Part shown: piece after piece, positions 33,326 through 43,094 of the stretch
Layout of the letters: the number at the start of each line of letters is the position of its first letter
Numbering within the stretch: position 1 is the stretch's first letter
Source of the DNA: Trebonia sp036276115
GTDB taxonomy: Bacteria; Actinomycetota; Actinomycetes; Streptosporangiales; Streptosporangiaceae
NCBI GenBank assembly: GCA_036276115.1
Contig: DATBEM010000255.1
Location: 1-64,000, forward strand
DNA length: 64,000 nucleotides
Direction of reading: 5' to 3'
Translations under genes and position numbers: made by a program
Notes under the pieces: model-generated
What the model saw: the letters and a program-made list of their open reading frames with translations, nothing else
Databases searched by the model: none
Told to the model about the DNA's origin: nothing

Positions 33326-34150
33326 CTAGTAGTCCGGCGGCTCGGCGATCATTGCGGTGGCGACGTGGCGGAAGCCGAGGCGGGCGTAGATGCGGGCCAC
33401 TTCCTCGTCGGTCGCGGACAGGAACACGACCTCGGCCCCGTGCGCGCGGGCGTGGGCCGCGAGCGTCGCGGTGACGGCGGCGCCGAGGCCGCGCCGGCGG
33501 CTCGCGGGCAGCACGCCGATCCCGGTGATCTCGGCGACCCCGCCGGCCAGTTGGTAGCTGCCGGCCCCGAGGGGGCCGTTGGGGCCGATCGCGGCGGCCA
33601 GGACGGACTGCCCGGACTCCAGCTTGGACTGCAGCAGCCGGATCGTGCTGGCATCGTGGTCGGCGGCGATCTTGTCCCGCTCGGTCACCCCGGCCTCGCC
33701 GATGGCGGTCCCCGGGTGGGCGAACGCCACCGCCGGCACGGCCCAGGCGAGTAGCAGGTCAGGATCGCTCGGTCGCATGACCTCGACGCGGACCTGGCCG
33801 GTCGCGGGCACCGGCGGCGACTGGTCCGCCAGGGCCATCAGCGGGTGCTGGCGCACCGCGAGGCCAGCGCCTCGCGCCGCCGCCGCCATGTCCGGCGCGG
33901 CCTGCTCGATCCACTCGAACGACTCGGGAATCAGCAGCTCCCGCTGCCGTGCCCGCACCGCCCGCACGTCGGCCACGCTGATCGGGCCCTGGCCGCCGGC
34001 GACGCGCCCGGAGCGCGGCCGCGCGTAGAACGGCCAGTTCGAGCCGGCCGGGACGAAGAGCACGAGGGGGCCGATCTCGTGGGCGGTGGCCCAGGACCCC
34101 GGCGCCGCATCGCAGAACGCGTCAATCCGCTCAATGACCTCGTATGCGCT
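33326..34150 (-). CDS. GNAT-family N-acetyltransferase
   Basis: 274 residues. The C-terminal GNAT fold shows the acetyl-CoA loop in GIGVLPASRRRGLGAAVTATL (start ~222; R-R-x-G-L-G type) and ATDEEVARIYARLGFRHV near the end. The N-terminal ~110 residues are a divergent domain (SWATAHEIGPLVLFVPAGSN) seen in two-domain actinobacterial GNATs. Substrate unknown. GTG 34150 has TAAGGTAGG upstream and gives a clean N-terminus (SAYEVIERIDAF). Confidence 0.8.
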   Translation of the reverse strand, partial: SAYEVIERIDAFCDAAPGSWATAHEIGPLVLFVPAGSNWPFYARPRSGRVAGGQGPISVADVRAVRARQRELLIPESFEWIEQAAPDMAAAARGAGLAVRQHPLMALADQSPPVPATGQVRVEVMRPSDPDLLLAWAVPAVAFAHPGTAIGEAGVTERDKIAADHDASTIRLLQSKLESGQSVLAAAIGPNGPLGAGSYQLAGGVAEITGIGVLPASRRRGLGAAVTATLAAHARAHGAEVVFLSATDEEVARIYARLGFRHVATAMIAEPPDY

Positions 34151-34293
34151 CACAGTACTGCCTACCTTACGGACGCAAGCGCGATCCGCCAACGGGGATA
34201 CCAGGACTACAAAAAGAGCACAGGACTACTCAATGAGGCTAGGGCTACCCGCTCGTGCGGTGGTGGAGGGCAGTGTGCTACCAGGGGGCGGCG

Positions 34294-34899
34294 CTAGTGG
34301 TGGACCGCCATCGGGCCGGAGCTCCGGTTCCGCTGCGGCAGGCCGCTGGGCGTCATCGCCCGCTCGCCGCTGCCATGCCCCTGGGCACCGCGCGACCCGC
34401 CACCCTGGCCCGGAGAGCTGACGCCGCCGCCGTAGCCGCCCTCGCCGCCCAGGACGGGATGCCCGCCGCTGCCGGACACCGGGTGGCCGCCGCTCCCGCC
34501 CGGGGGAACGGGGGCACTGTAAAAGTCAGGCGCGTACTCGGCGAGCTCCTCGGGGGACAGGCCCAGGACCACGGCCGCCTCGGGGAGCGTCGTCCCCTCG
34601 GCCAGCAGCGCGCCGAGAGCCGTCGCGATCGCCTGGGCGGCCGCCTCGGCCGCGCGGATCGCCGCCTGCCGGGCCTGGAGGGCGGCGGTGACGGCGGGCA
34701 GCATCGATCCCTCGGTCCGGATCTGGACCCGGACCGACTCCGGCGGCACCCGCAGGACCTCGGCGATGTGCTTGCGGGCCATCATCTCGGCCTGCTCCAG
34801 GCTGCGCACCTGGACGGCCAACCCCTCGATCTGCGGGACCCGGACGGTCCACCAGCGCCCGGCGCGCTCGGCTAGCGCGGTGAAGGTCGTCGTTTCCAT
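34294..34899 (-). CDS. HicB-like orphan protein with Gly/Ser-rich tail
   Basis: 201 residues. The first ~55 residues (RWWTVRVPQIEGLAVQVRSL, AEMMARKHIAEVL) match the beta-alpha fold of HicB-like antitoxins. A helical middle (~60-120) includes LPEAAVVLGLSPEELAEYA, possibly a small helix-turn-helix, and the rest is disordered (GGSGGHPVSGSGGHPV). No HicA toxin is next to it, so it is probably a free-standing regulator rather than part of a toxin pair. Confidence 0.55.
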   Translation of the reverse strand: METTTFTALAERAGRWWTVRVPQIEGLAVQVRSLEQAEMMARKHIAEVLRVPPESVRVQIRTEGSMLPAVTAALQARQAAIRAAEAAAQAIATALGALLAEGTTLPEAAVVLGLSPEELAEYAPDFYSAPVPPGGSGGHPVSGSGGHPVLGGEGGYGGGVSSPGQGGGSRGAQGHGSGERAMTPSGLPQRNRSSGPMAVHH

Positions 34900-35115
34900 G
34901 CCTGCGAGAGCCCCTTAGATCACCGGGTCATTGACCTAGACGTACGTGCCACGCCGCTTGCTCAGCCCGTGCCCCCCAGCGCGGTGATACCTACCCAATA
35001 TACTGACCGGTAGCTATGTTACGCGGGCGTAATTTGCGGATAGTGACGGAAATCGCACGATTCGGTTACATGCCGGCCAGCGCTCTTGCCCTGTCCTCGG
35101 CAAGCACCGCGCCAG

Positions 35116-35616
35116 TCAGGCGACGAGATGCTGGTTCGGCCCCTGAGCCTGCGCCGCGAACCCGGGCAGCTCCGACACCGTCACCCCCGCCGCCGCCAGC
35201 CGGCCGGCCCCCTGCCCGCGCGCCACGAACAGCTCCGGCTCCCGCCACGCGAACACCACCCGCGCGATCCCCGCCCGCCCCGCGTCCCGGGTGGCCAGGA
35301 TCAGCTCGGCGCAGCTGCGCGGCCGCGACTTGCGCCGCGCGCACGGCTCCAGGGTGGAGAAGAGGGTCGCCCCCGCCAGCCGGGGGTCGCCGGGGGAGAC
35401 CTCGCCCAGCGCCGCCTCCTCGGCGTGCACGTGCGGGTCCTCGCCCTGCCGTGAGTACCCCCGCGCCAGCACCCCCCCGTCCCCCCCGATGAGCACCGCC
35501 CCCACGCTGAAGGCCTCCGCCGACGGCGGGCACATCCACGCCAGCGACACCGCCAGCTCCATCCACTGCTCGTCATCCGGCAGCGCCCCACCCGGCTGCT
35601 CCACGCGGCTGCTCAT
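35116..35616 (-). CDS. RibD-like cytidine/deoxycytidylate deaminase-fold protein
   Basis: 166 residues. The zinc motif is HAEEAAL (H and catalytic Glu, ~65-71) with PCARRKSRPRSCAELI (first Cys of the PCxxR motif ~89) completing the site; the spacing RKSRPRS before the second Cys is that of RibD-type pyrimidine deaminases. It may deaminate a pterin, pyrimidine or antibiotic nucleoside. ATG 35616 is 6 nt after TACGCT; no ribosome binding site is seen. Confidence 0.8.
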   Translation of the reverse strand: MSSRVEQPGGALPDDEQWMELAVSLAWMCPPSAEAFSVGAVLIGGDGGVLARGYSRQGEDPHVHAEEAALGEVSPGDPRLAGATLFSTLEPCARRKSRPRSCAELILATRDAGRAGIARVVFAWREPELFVARGQGAGRLAAAGVTVSELPGFAAQAQGPNQHLVA

Positions 35617-35622
35617 GCCGGC

Positions 35623-35628
35623 AGCGTA
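35623..35628 (-). promoter_or_regulatory. -10 element of the deaminase
   Basis: TACGCT on the minus strand ends 6 nt before ATG 35616; leaderless transcript predicted. Confidence 0.5.
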
Positions 35629-35695
35629 CCCACCGCGCGGGCTGGTCCCCCTGCCAGTTGCGGCGGCGAGGGATGCCCGAGGGGGAGAACCCGTG

Positions 35696-35742
35696 AAAAA
35701 AGGCAAGGGCCCCCGGTCCGCCAAGCGGGCCGAGGGCTTGCC
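35696..35742 (-). terminator. Rho-independent terminator of glnA
   Basis: A GC-rich hairpin (35702-35742, outer arms GGCAAG/CTTGCC) is followed on the minus strand by six T (35701-35696). It starts 14 bp after the glnA stop and is the only classical U-tract terminator I see here. Confidence 0.85.
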
Positions 35743-35755
35743 AGGGAACCAGGTA

Positions 35756-37183
<1,428 letters not shown>

Positions 37184-37289
37184 CAACCCTCCCCTGTGCA
37201 GGGCGCGCATATGTAGGTATAACTCGGTAATATTCGCTGCGTGCGGTTCGGACGGTAGTCGCCCGCAATTTCCGGCTGGTGTCCCCTTT

Positions 37290-37305
37290 GTTTCGCTGGT
37301 GTTAC
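37290..37305 (-). promoter_or_regulatory. GlnR-type box before glnA
   Basis: On the minus strand: GTAAC, six bases, GAAAC, the exact core of actinomycete GlnR boxes, 107 bp before ATG 37183. Same sequence and spacing as the box before glnA2. Confidence 0.75.
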
Positions 37306-37413
37306 GGGCCGACCAGTGTGACATGCAGCGCAGAACCCCCAGCCTCCATGCGCCCCGCCGCGTGCTGCGCGCCCGGAAAGGGTGCGGCGGGACGTTAAGA
37401 GGCGCGATGCGGA

Positions 37414-37419
37414 TACCGT
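37414..37419 (+). promoter_or_regulatory. -10 element of the RDD gene
   Basis: TACCGT ends 6 nt before GTG 37426; leaderless transcript predicted. Confidence 0.55.
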
Positions 37420-37425
37420 AGTCCT

Positions 37426-37923
37426 GTGTCTGATGTTCCCCCGGTTCCGCGCTCGGCAAGCACCGTGCGGCTGGCTGCCGCTTCCGTCACCAGCGGAGAT
37501 ACTACGCCGGATTATCCCGGGAAGAAGTATGACTTGCCACAAGCGGGCCCGGGGGCGGTCGCCCCGATGGGCCGCCGCCTGCTCGCCCTGGTGATCGACT
37601 GGGTGCTGTGCGAGGTGATCGTCTCGGCGGTGACCCGCCACTCGCTCACGCGGGTCAGCGACGCGTCCTACCACGCCACCCAGTACTGGACGCTGCTCGC
37701 CTGCTTCCTGGAGATCTACGTCCTGACGGCGGCCACCGGCCTCACGGTCGGCAAGCGGCTGCTCCGCATCCGGGTGATCCGGACCGACGGCGGCCGGCCG
37801 GGCTGGTCGTGGGCGCTGCTGCGGACCGTGCTGCTGTTCATCGTGGTCCCGGCCCTGCTGTCGGACCGGGACCTGCGCGGCCTGCACGACCGCGCGGCGG
37901 ACACGATCGTGGTCCGCCTGTAG
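37426..37923 (+). CDS. RDD-family membrane protein
   Basis: 165 residues. A disordered lead (~1-48) precedes the RDD domain with three predicted membrane segments (~53-70, ~88-107, ~128-145). The namesake residues are in MGRRLLALVIDWVL (R, D) and RGLHDRAADTIVV (D). RDD proteins are often ion or small-molecule transport related, but no function is established for this one. It is divergent from glnA, with the GlnR box in the shared 242-bp region, and converges on DUF4191 with 13 bp between. Confidence 0.85.
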   Translation: MSDVPPVPRSASTVRLAAASVTSGDTTPDYPGKKYDLPQAGPGAVAPMGRRLLALVIDWVLCEVIVSAVTRHSLTRVSDASYHATQYWTLLACFLEIYVLTAATGLTVGKRLLRIRVIRTDGGRPGWSWALLRTVLLFIVVPALLSDRDLRGLHDRAADTIVVRL

Positions 37924-37936
37924 GAGCCTTGCGGCC

Positions 37937-38632
37937 CTAGCGCGTCCGGGGGCGGGGCATCCGCGGCTGGCGGGCGCCCTTCGGCATCGGCCCCTTGGGC
38001 ATCGCCAGGGTCGGCTGGAGCGCCTTGAGCCGGTGGTTGAGGTCGCTGACAGCGGCGGGCTTGAGGTTGCGCGGCAGCCGCATGATCTTGCGCTGCAGCC
38101 GGCTGACCGGGATCTGCCCCTCCTCGTTGCCGGCCTGGAACTCGAAGATCGGGATGTCGAACGCGACCCGCGCGGTCTTCTTCTTCTCCGCCGCCAGCAG
38201 GCCCGCGACCCGGCTGGGGACGCCCTCGCCCACCAGCACGACCCCCGGGCGGCCGACCGCCCGGTGGATCACGTCCAGGTTCCGGTTGCCGTTGACGGCG
38301 GGCGTCACCGTCCAGTTGCCGCGCATCGACTGCAGCACGGCGGCGGCCGCCCCCGGCTGGCCCTCGATCGCCGCGTACTGGGCGCCCTGGGCGAACCGGC
38401 CGAACAGGATGACGACGGCCAGGACCCCGAGCAGCACGCCCACCGGGATCAGCAGCGGGGCCAGCCCCGTCAGCAGGCCGGCCACCACGAACACGACGAT
38501 GATGCCGAGGCCGGCCCCGATGGTGATCGGCAGCGCCCGCTTGTTGCTCTGGTTGACCAGGCTGGCGACCATCCGTATCTGCTTCAGCCGCCCGGCGTTC
38601 TGCAGGTCCTCGGCGCTGTACTTGTCAACCAC
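37937..38632 (-). CDS. DUF4191 membrane protein
   Basis: 231 residues. Two adjacent membrane segments (~37-80: ITIGAGLGIIVVFVVAGLL, LLIPVGVLLGVLAVVIL) are followed by a cytosolic domain with GRPGVVLVGEGVPSRVAGLL and a basic Pro-rich tail. The family sits next to lipA in many actinomycetes; its role is unknown. GTG 38632 has AGGAAGG seven bases upstream; longer starts read through Arg/Ser-rich sequence without support. Confidence 0.85.
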   Translation of the reverse strand: MVDKYSAEDLQNAGRLKQIRMVASLVNQSNKRALPITIGAGLGIIVVFVVAGLLTGLAPLLIPVGVLLGVLAVVILFGRFAQGAQYAAIEGQPGAAAAVLQSMRGNWTVTPAVNGNRNLDVIHRAVGRPGVVLVGEGVPSRVAGLLAAEKKKTARVAFDIPIFEFQAGNEEGQIPVSRLQRKIMRLPRNLKPAAVSDLNHRLKALQPTLAMPKGPMPKGARQPRMPRPRTR

Positions 38633-38707
38633 CTGATCAGCCTTCCTCACGCTTCGCGTCTCAACACCAGGCAGCATACGGTTTCCGCTGCCCAATGCTG
38701 TAACCCG

Positions 38708-39676
38708 CTATGAGGTCGTGACCTCCGGGCTGCCAGAAACGCCCGCGCGCTGCTCGATCGCCTGGGCGTACAGCCGCCCGGCGCGGTAGGAGGAGCGCAC
38801 CAGCGGGCCGGACATGACCCCGGCGAAGCCGAGCGCCAGCGCCTCCTCGCGCAGCTCCACGAACTCCTCGGGCTTCACCCAGCGCTCGACCGGGTGGTGG
38901 CGGGGCGACGGGCGCAGGTACTGGGTGATCGTCAGCAGGTCGCAGCCCGCGGCCCGCAGGTCTTCCATGGCCGGGGCGATCTCCGGCCGCTCCTCGCCCA
39001 TTCCCAGGATCAGGTTGGACTTGGTCACCAGGCCCGCCTCGTGGCCCGCGCGGATGACGGCCAGGGACCGCTCGTAGCGGAACCCGGGCCGGATCCGCTT
39101 GAAGATCCGCGGCACCGTCTCCAGGTTGTGCGCGAACACCTCCGGGGCGGCCGCGAACACCTCGCCCAGCTGGGCCGGGTCGGCGTTGAAGTCGGGCGCC
39201 AGCAGCTCCACCCCGCAGCCGGGCACGGCCGCGTGGATCTCCTTGACCGTCTGCGCGTAGAGCCAGGACCCGCCGTCGGGCAGGTCGTCGCGGGCCACGC
39301 CGGTGATGGTCGCGTAGCGCAGGCCCATCGCGGCGACGGACTCGGCCACCCGCTGCGGCTCGCCGGTGTCCAGCGGCAGCGGCTTGCCCGTGTCGATCTG
39401 GCAGAAGTCGCACCGCCGGGTGCACTGGTCGCCGCCGATCAGGAACGTGGCCTCGCGGTCTTCCCAGCACTCGTAGATGTTGGGGCAGCCGGCCTCCTCG
39501 CAGACCGTGTGCAGCCCCTCGGCCCGCACGAGGCCCTTGAGCTCGGAGTACTGCGGCCCGGTCTTCAGCCGGGTCCGGATCCACGGCGGCTTCTTCTCGA
39601 TCGGGACGGCCGCGTTGCGGGCCTCCAGGCGGAGCATCCGCCTGCCATCGGGCGCGAGAGCAGAAGAAGACGTCAC
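38708..39676 (-). CDS. lipA: Lipoyl synthase
   Basis: 322 residues. A radical-SAM enzyme that inserts two sulfurs into octanoyl chains on lipoyl domains. Auxiliary cluster cysteines are C59, C64 and C70 (VCEEAGCPNIYEC) and the radical-SAM motif is CTRRCDFC (C85, C89, C92). It acts after LipB, encoded just upstream, on SucB and other E2 proteins. GTG 39676 is 6 nt after TACGCT; the GGAGGG in between is too close to be a normal ribosome binding site. An in-frame ATG 13 codons in is a weaker alternative. Confidence 0.96.
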   Translation of the reverse strand: MTSSSALAPDGRRMLRLEARNAAVPIEKKPPWIRTRLKTGPQYSELKGLVRAEGLHTVCEEAGCPNIYECWEDREATFLIGGDQCTRRCDFCQIDTGKPLPLDTGEPQRVAESVAAMGLRYATITGVARDDLPDGGSWLYAQTVKEIHAAVPGCGVELLAPDFNADPAQLGEVFAAAPEVFAHNLETVPRIFKRIRPGFRYERSLAVIRAGHEAGLVTKSNLILGMGEERPEIAPAMEDLRAAGCDLLTITQYLRPSPRHHPVERWVKPEEFVELREEALALGFAGVMSGPLVRSSYRAGRLYAQAIEQRAGVSGSPEVTTS

Positions 39677-39682
39677 CCCTCC

Positions 39683-39688
39683 AGCGTA
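39683..39688 (-). promoter_or_regulatory. -10 element of lipA
   Basis: TACGCT on the minus strand ends 6 nt before GTG 39676. It lies just inside the 3' end-to-start gap after lipB, so lipA may have its own leaderless promoter besides readthrough. Confidence 0.45.
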
Positions 39689-39699
39689 CGTCCGCTTTC

Positions 39700-40461
39700 C
39701 TACGACGCGACCGTCAGCGGCCCGCTCGCCCGCAGTGCCTGATCAGGCCGCTGTGCCTGGCCTGACCGCAGGGGGGCCACCGAGTGCAGCCGCCGCCAGC
39801 CCCGGTAGCCGAGGGCGGCGGCCAGGTGCCGCTCCATCAGCGGCGTGACGTCGGCCACGCTGACCCGGATGCCGGTCTCGGCCGTGAGCGAGGTCACCCC
39901 CGCGTCGCGGATCCCGCACGGCACGATCCGGTCGAACCAGGACATGTCGCAATCGCAGTTCAGCGCGAGCCCGTGCATCGTGACCCCCTTGGCCACCCGC
40001 GCCCCGATGGCACCAACCTTGCGGTCCGGCCGGGACGGGTCGCCCGGGACGCCCGGGACCCAGGTGCCGCTACGGCCGGCGACGCGGATCGCGGCCACCC
40101 CGAACTCAGCGCAGACGCCGATCATGGCCTCTTCCAGTGCCCGCACGTAAGCGACCACGTCGAGCGGGTCGCGCAGCTTGATGATGGGGTACGCGGTGAG
40201 CTGGCCCGGCCCGTGCCAGGTGATCTTGCCGCCCCGGTCCACGTCCACCACCGGCGCCCCGGGGTCGCCGGCCGGCCGGTCCGAGACCGCCGTCCGCTTG
40301 CCCGCCGTGTAGACCGTCTGGTGCTCCAGCAGCAGGCAGCAGTCCGGCACCTCATCGCCGGTCCGCCGGGCGTGCACCTCCCGCTGCAGGTCCCAGCCAG
40401 CGACGTACTCGACCGCCTCGGGCCCGAACCCGGCGTGCGCGTACAGCAGCTGATCAGCCAC
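39700..40461 (-). CDS. lipB: Octanoyl-[ACP]:protein octanoyltransferase
   Basis: 253 residues. It moves octanoate from ACP to lipoyl domains. The family motifs are RGGKITWHGPGQLTAYPII (first part ~76), KVGAIGARVAKGVTMHGLALN with catalytic Lys148 (KVGAIG), and VPCGI with Cys182. GTG 40461 has GGGAGGGG upstream. The C-terminal ~25 residues (SGQAQRPDQALRASG) are extra. Forms an operon with lipA 23 bp downstream. Confidence 0.95.
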   Translation of the reverse strand: MADQLLYAHAGFGPEAVEYVAGWDLQREVHARRTGDEVPDCCLLLEHQTVYTAGKRTAVSDRPAGDPGAPVVDVDRGGKITWHGPGQLTAYPIIKLRDPLDVVAYVRALEEAMIGVCAEFGVAAIRVAGRSGTWVPGVPGDPSRPDRKVGAIGARVAKGVTMHGLALNCDCDMSWFDRIVPCGIRDAGVTSLTAETGIRVSVADVTPLMERHLAAALGYRGWRRLHSVAPLRSGQAQRPDQALRASGPLTVAS

Positions 40462-40529
40462 GGTCCCCTCCCGGAGATAGAGCCATTCTTTGAGGGTAGG
40501 CGACGGGTGATGCGGCCGCGTCCCCTGGG

Positions 40530-40535
40530 CACAAT
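40530..40535 (+). promoter_or_regulatory. -10 element of the four-helix membrane protein gene
   Basis: CACAAT ends 7 nt before GTG 40543 and supports that start over the ATG at 40510. Confidence 0.5.
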
Positions 40536-40542
40536 CTCAAAC

Positions 40543-41151
40543 GTGATCAATGAGGCGCAACTGCGCGAGATGACCCCGAGCGAGCGACGCGAACTCGCCC
40601 GCACGCTGGCCTCACTGGACTACCCCCACCCCCTGCGCGAGCTTAACTGGCGTCGCGGCCGGACGCTCGGCGTTCTGCTGTCCCTGATTTCGTGTGTCGT
40701 CCTCCTCGGCTGGATCATCGTCCTGGTCCTGACCTTGCACCGGCACTACACCGCGACGCACTGGCGGTTCGCGTGGGTCGGCTTCGACATCGTGCTGCTG
40801 TTCGCGTTCGCGCTGACCGGCTGGGCGTTCTACCGGGGGCGCCAGGTCGTGATCGCCTGCCTGCTGGTCACCGGCAGCCTGCTGTGCTGCGACGCCTGGT
40901 TCGACGTGATCCTGGACCTCGGGACGCCCGGCATCTGGGAGAGCGTCGGCTCGGCCGCCTTGATCGAGCTGCCGCTGGCGTTCTTGATGTTCCGCGCCGC
41001 CCGGCGCCTGATCCGGCTGTCCACGCTGGTCGCGATGGGCGTGCGGGGCGAGCCGGCCGAGCAGGCCCCCCCGATCTGGCGCATCCCGCTGCTGTGCGAC
41101 GCTGACGACCCGCGCGGCACCAGTCCCGGCCGCCGGGCCCGGCCGGGCTAG
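40543..41151 (+). CDS. Four-helix membrane protein of unknown function
   Basis: 202 residues. A soluble lead (EAQLREMTPSERRELARTLA) precedes four predicted membrane segments at about 45-67, 78-100, 104-122 and 133-150, then a Pro/Arg-rich tail. I do not recognise the family. It is transcribed away from lipB. The start is chosen from the CACAAT -10 with 7-nt spacing; an ATG at 40510 would add 11 residues. Confidence 0.65.
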   Translation: MINEAQLREMTPSERRELARTLASLDYPHPLRELNWRRGRTLGVLLSLISCVVLLGWIIVLVLTLHRHYTATHWRFAWVGFDIVLLFAFALTGWAFYRGRQVVIACLLVTGSLLCCDAWFDVILDLGTPGIWESVGSAALIELPLAFLMFRAARRLIRLSTLVAMGVRGEPAEQAPPIWRIPLLCDADDPRGTSPGRRARPG

Positions 41152-41166
41152 CCGGGCCGGCCGGGC

Positions 41167-41172
41167 TAGCCT
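41167..41172 (+). promoter_or_regulatory. -10 element of the intradiol dioxygenase
   Basis: TAGCCT ends 7 nt before ATG 41180; leaderless transcript predicted. The same hexamer and spacing occur at the S9 peptidase gene. Confidence 0.6.
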
Positions 41173-41179
41173 GGTCGCC

Positions 41180-42049
41180 ATGGCCACCGATTTCACTGAG
41201 GAAACCGCCGCCGGCGCCGTCATCGAGAGCTTTGGCCCGTCGACCAGCCCCCGGCTCCGGGAGGTCCTGACCAGCCTGGTCTCCCACCTGCACGCGTTCG
41301 CGCGGGACGTCGAGCTGACGCTGCCGGAGTGGGGCGCCGCGATCGACTTCCTCACCCGGACCGGCCAGATGTGCGACGCCGACCGGCAGGAGTTCATCTT
41401 GCTGTCGGACGTGCTGGGCCTGTCGATGCTGACCGAGACGATCAACAACCGCAAGTTCGGCGTGGCGACCGAGTCGACCGTGCTCGGCCCGTTCCACGTG
41501 GTGGAGTCCCCGCCCAAGGAGCTCGGGGCCAGCATCGACATGGTGGGGACCGGCACCCCCTGCGTGGTCTCCGGCCAGGTCACCGGGACCGACGGCAACC
41601 CCGTCCCGGGCGCCACGCTGGACGTGTGGCAGGCCAATGACCAGGGCTTCTACGATGTCCAGCAGCCGGACGTCCAGCCCCGCACGAACGGCCGGGGCTT
41701 GCTGGTGGCCGACGCCGAGGGCCGGTTCTGGTTCCGCACGATCGTGCCGTCGCACTACCCGATCCCGACCGACGGCCCGGTCGGCGAGCTGCTGCGGGCC
41801 ACCGGCCGGCACGCGTTCCGCCCGGCCCACATCCACTTCATCGTCGCCGCGCCCGGCTTCCGCGAGCTGACCACGCACATCTTCGTCGCCGGGAGCCAGT
41901 ACATCGACTCCGACACCGTCTTCGCGGTCAAGCAGTCACTCGTGGTCGACTTCACGCCCGTGGACGACCCGGCCGAGGGCGAGCGCTGGCACGTCCCCGT
42001 CCCCTTCCGCCGCGCGGACATCGAGATCATCCTCCAGCCCGCTCGCTGA
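41180..42049 (+). CDS. Intradiol ring-cleavage dioxygenase (hydroxyquinol/catechol type)
   Basis: 289 residues. The non-haem Fe(III) ligands are all visible: Y158 (DQGFYDVQ), Y193 (PSHYPIP), H217 and H219 (RPAHIHF). The N-terminal helical dimerisation region (~1-100, with LSDVLGLSMLTETINN) marks the catechol/hydroxyquinol 1,2-dioxygenase group rather than protocatechuate enzymes. It opens catechol-type rings to muconates. No pathway genes are adjacent, so the substrate stays open. Confidence 0.9.
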   Translation: MATDFTEETAAGAVIESFGPSTSPRLREVLTSLVSHLHAFARDVELTLPEWGAAIDFLTRTGQMCDADRQEFILLSDVLGLSMLTETINNRKFGVATESTVLGPFHVVESPPKELGASIDMVGTGTPCVVSGQVTGTDGNPVPGATLDVWQANDQGFYDVQQPDVQPRTNGRGLLVADAEGRFWFRTIVPSHYPIPTDGPVGELLRATGRHAFRPAHIHFIVAAPGFRELTTHIFVAGSQYIDSDTVFAVKQSLVVDFTPVDDPAEGERWHVPVPFRRADIEIILQPAR

Positions 42050-42131
42050 CCGGCATTTTTCAGGGTTCAGCCCGCTCGCCGGGCCGCCGCCCCGCCGGGG
42101 CCAGTTCCGGGAGAAGCCGGCGTTCAGCGCT

Positions 42132-42179
42132 GGCTCAGGTCAGTGCCGGCTCAGGTCAGTGCCGGCTCAGGTCAGCGCC
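42132..42179. repeat. 16-bp tandem repeat, three copies
   Basis: GGCTCAGGTCAGTGCC at 42132, 42148 and 42164 (last copy with one change). The third copy contains the stop codon of the epimerase gene on the minus strand, so the gene end has been multiplied downstream. Confidence 0.85.
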
Positions 42180-43074
42180 GGCCGAGCTCAGCCGCGAGCG
42201 CGGCGCTGATCGTCAGGTGCCGGAACTGGTAGCCCGCCTCGGTCAGCCGCCTGGGCACCACCCGGGCGCTGGTCAGCAGCTCGGCCGACATCTCGCCGAG
42301 CGCGAGCCGCAAGACGCGCTCCGGGACCCGCAGCGCCCGGATGTCCGGGCGGTGCAGGATGCCGTTCAGGGCCGCCGTGAACTCGCTGTTGGTGACCGGG
42401 GCGGGGGCGGTCAGGTTGAACGGGCCCGCCGCCGTGGCCGACTCCAGCAGGAAGCGGATCGCCCCGATCTCATCGTTCATCGAGATCCAGCTCATCACCT
42501 GGGTGCCGCGGCCGAACCGGGGCAGCGCCCCCAGCCGGGCGGGTGGCAGCAGCCGCCCGAGCACGCCCCCGGCGGCGGCCAGGACGAGCCCGCTGCGCAG
42601 GTAGGCGACGCGGATGCCCTTGTCGGCGGCCGGGGTGGCCGCCTCCTCCCAGTCGTGCACGACCCGCGACAGGAAGCCGCTGCCGGCCGGGGAGCCCTCG
42701 GTGACCTCCTGCCCGCCGGTGTCGCCGTACCAGCCAATGGCCGATCCGCAGATCAGCGCCTTGGGCGGGGACGGCAGCCCGGCCAGCAAGGTAGCCAGGG
42801 CGCGGGTGGCGAGCACCCGGCTGGCCCGGATCTCCGCCTTGTAGGACGGGGTCCAGCGGTGGTCGCCGACCCCCGCCCCGGCCAGGTGGACGCATGCGTC
42901 CACCCGGCCGAGCGCGGGCTCTCCCGCGTCGGCGGCGCGGGGGTCCCAGCGGATCTCGTCGCTCGCGTGCGGCGCCCGCCGGACCAGGCGGACGACCTGG
43001 TGGCCGTCCGCCCGCAGGCTCGCCGTCAGCGCGGTGCCGATCAGGCCGGACGAGCCGGTAACCGCGACCTTCAT
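42172..43074 (-). CDS. TIGR01777-type SDR epimerase-like protein
   Basis: 300 residues. The NAD(P)-binding loop TGSSGLIGTAL (~6-16) opens a Rossmann fold; VHLAGAGVGDHRW and CGSAIGWYGDTGG are family marks. The C-terminal domain ends with MSAELLTSARVVPRRLTEAGY, typical of this family. Function is not established (some relatives are called cell-division inhibitor SulA in error). Probably cotranscribed with sucB 20 bp upstream. Confidence 0.88.
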   Translation of the reverse strand: MKVAVTGSSGLIGTALTASLRADGHQVVRLVRRAPHASDEIRWDPRAADAGEPALGRVDACVHLAGAGVGDHRWTPSYKAEIRASRVLATRALATLLAGLPSPPKALICGSAIGWYGDTGGQEVTEGSPAGSGFLSRVVHDWEEAATPAADKGIRVAYLRSGLVLAAAGGVLGRLLPPARLGALPRFGRGTQVMSWISMNDEIGAIRFLLESATAAGPFNLTAPAPVTNSEFTAALNGILHRPDIRALRVPERVLRLALGEMSAELLTSARVVPRRLTEAGYQFRHLTISAALAAELGRR

Positions 43075-43094
43075 CTCTCGACCGGTCCCGGCGG

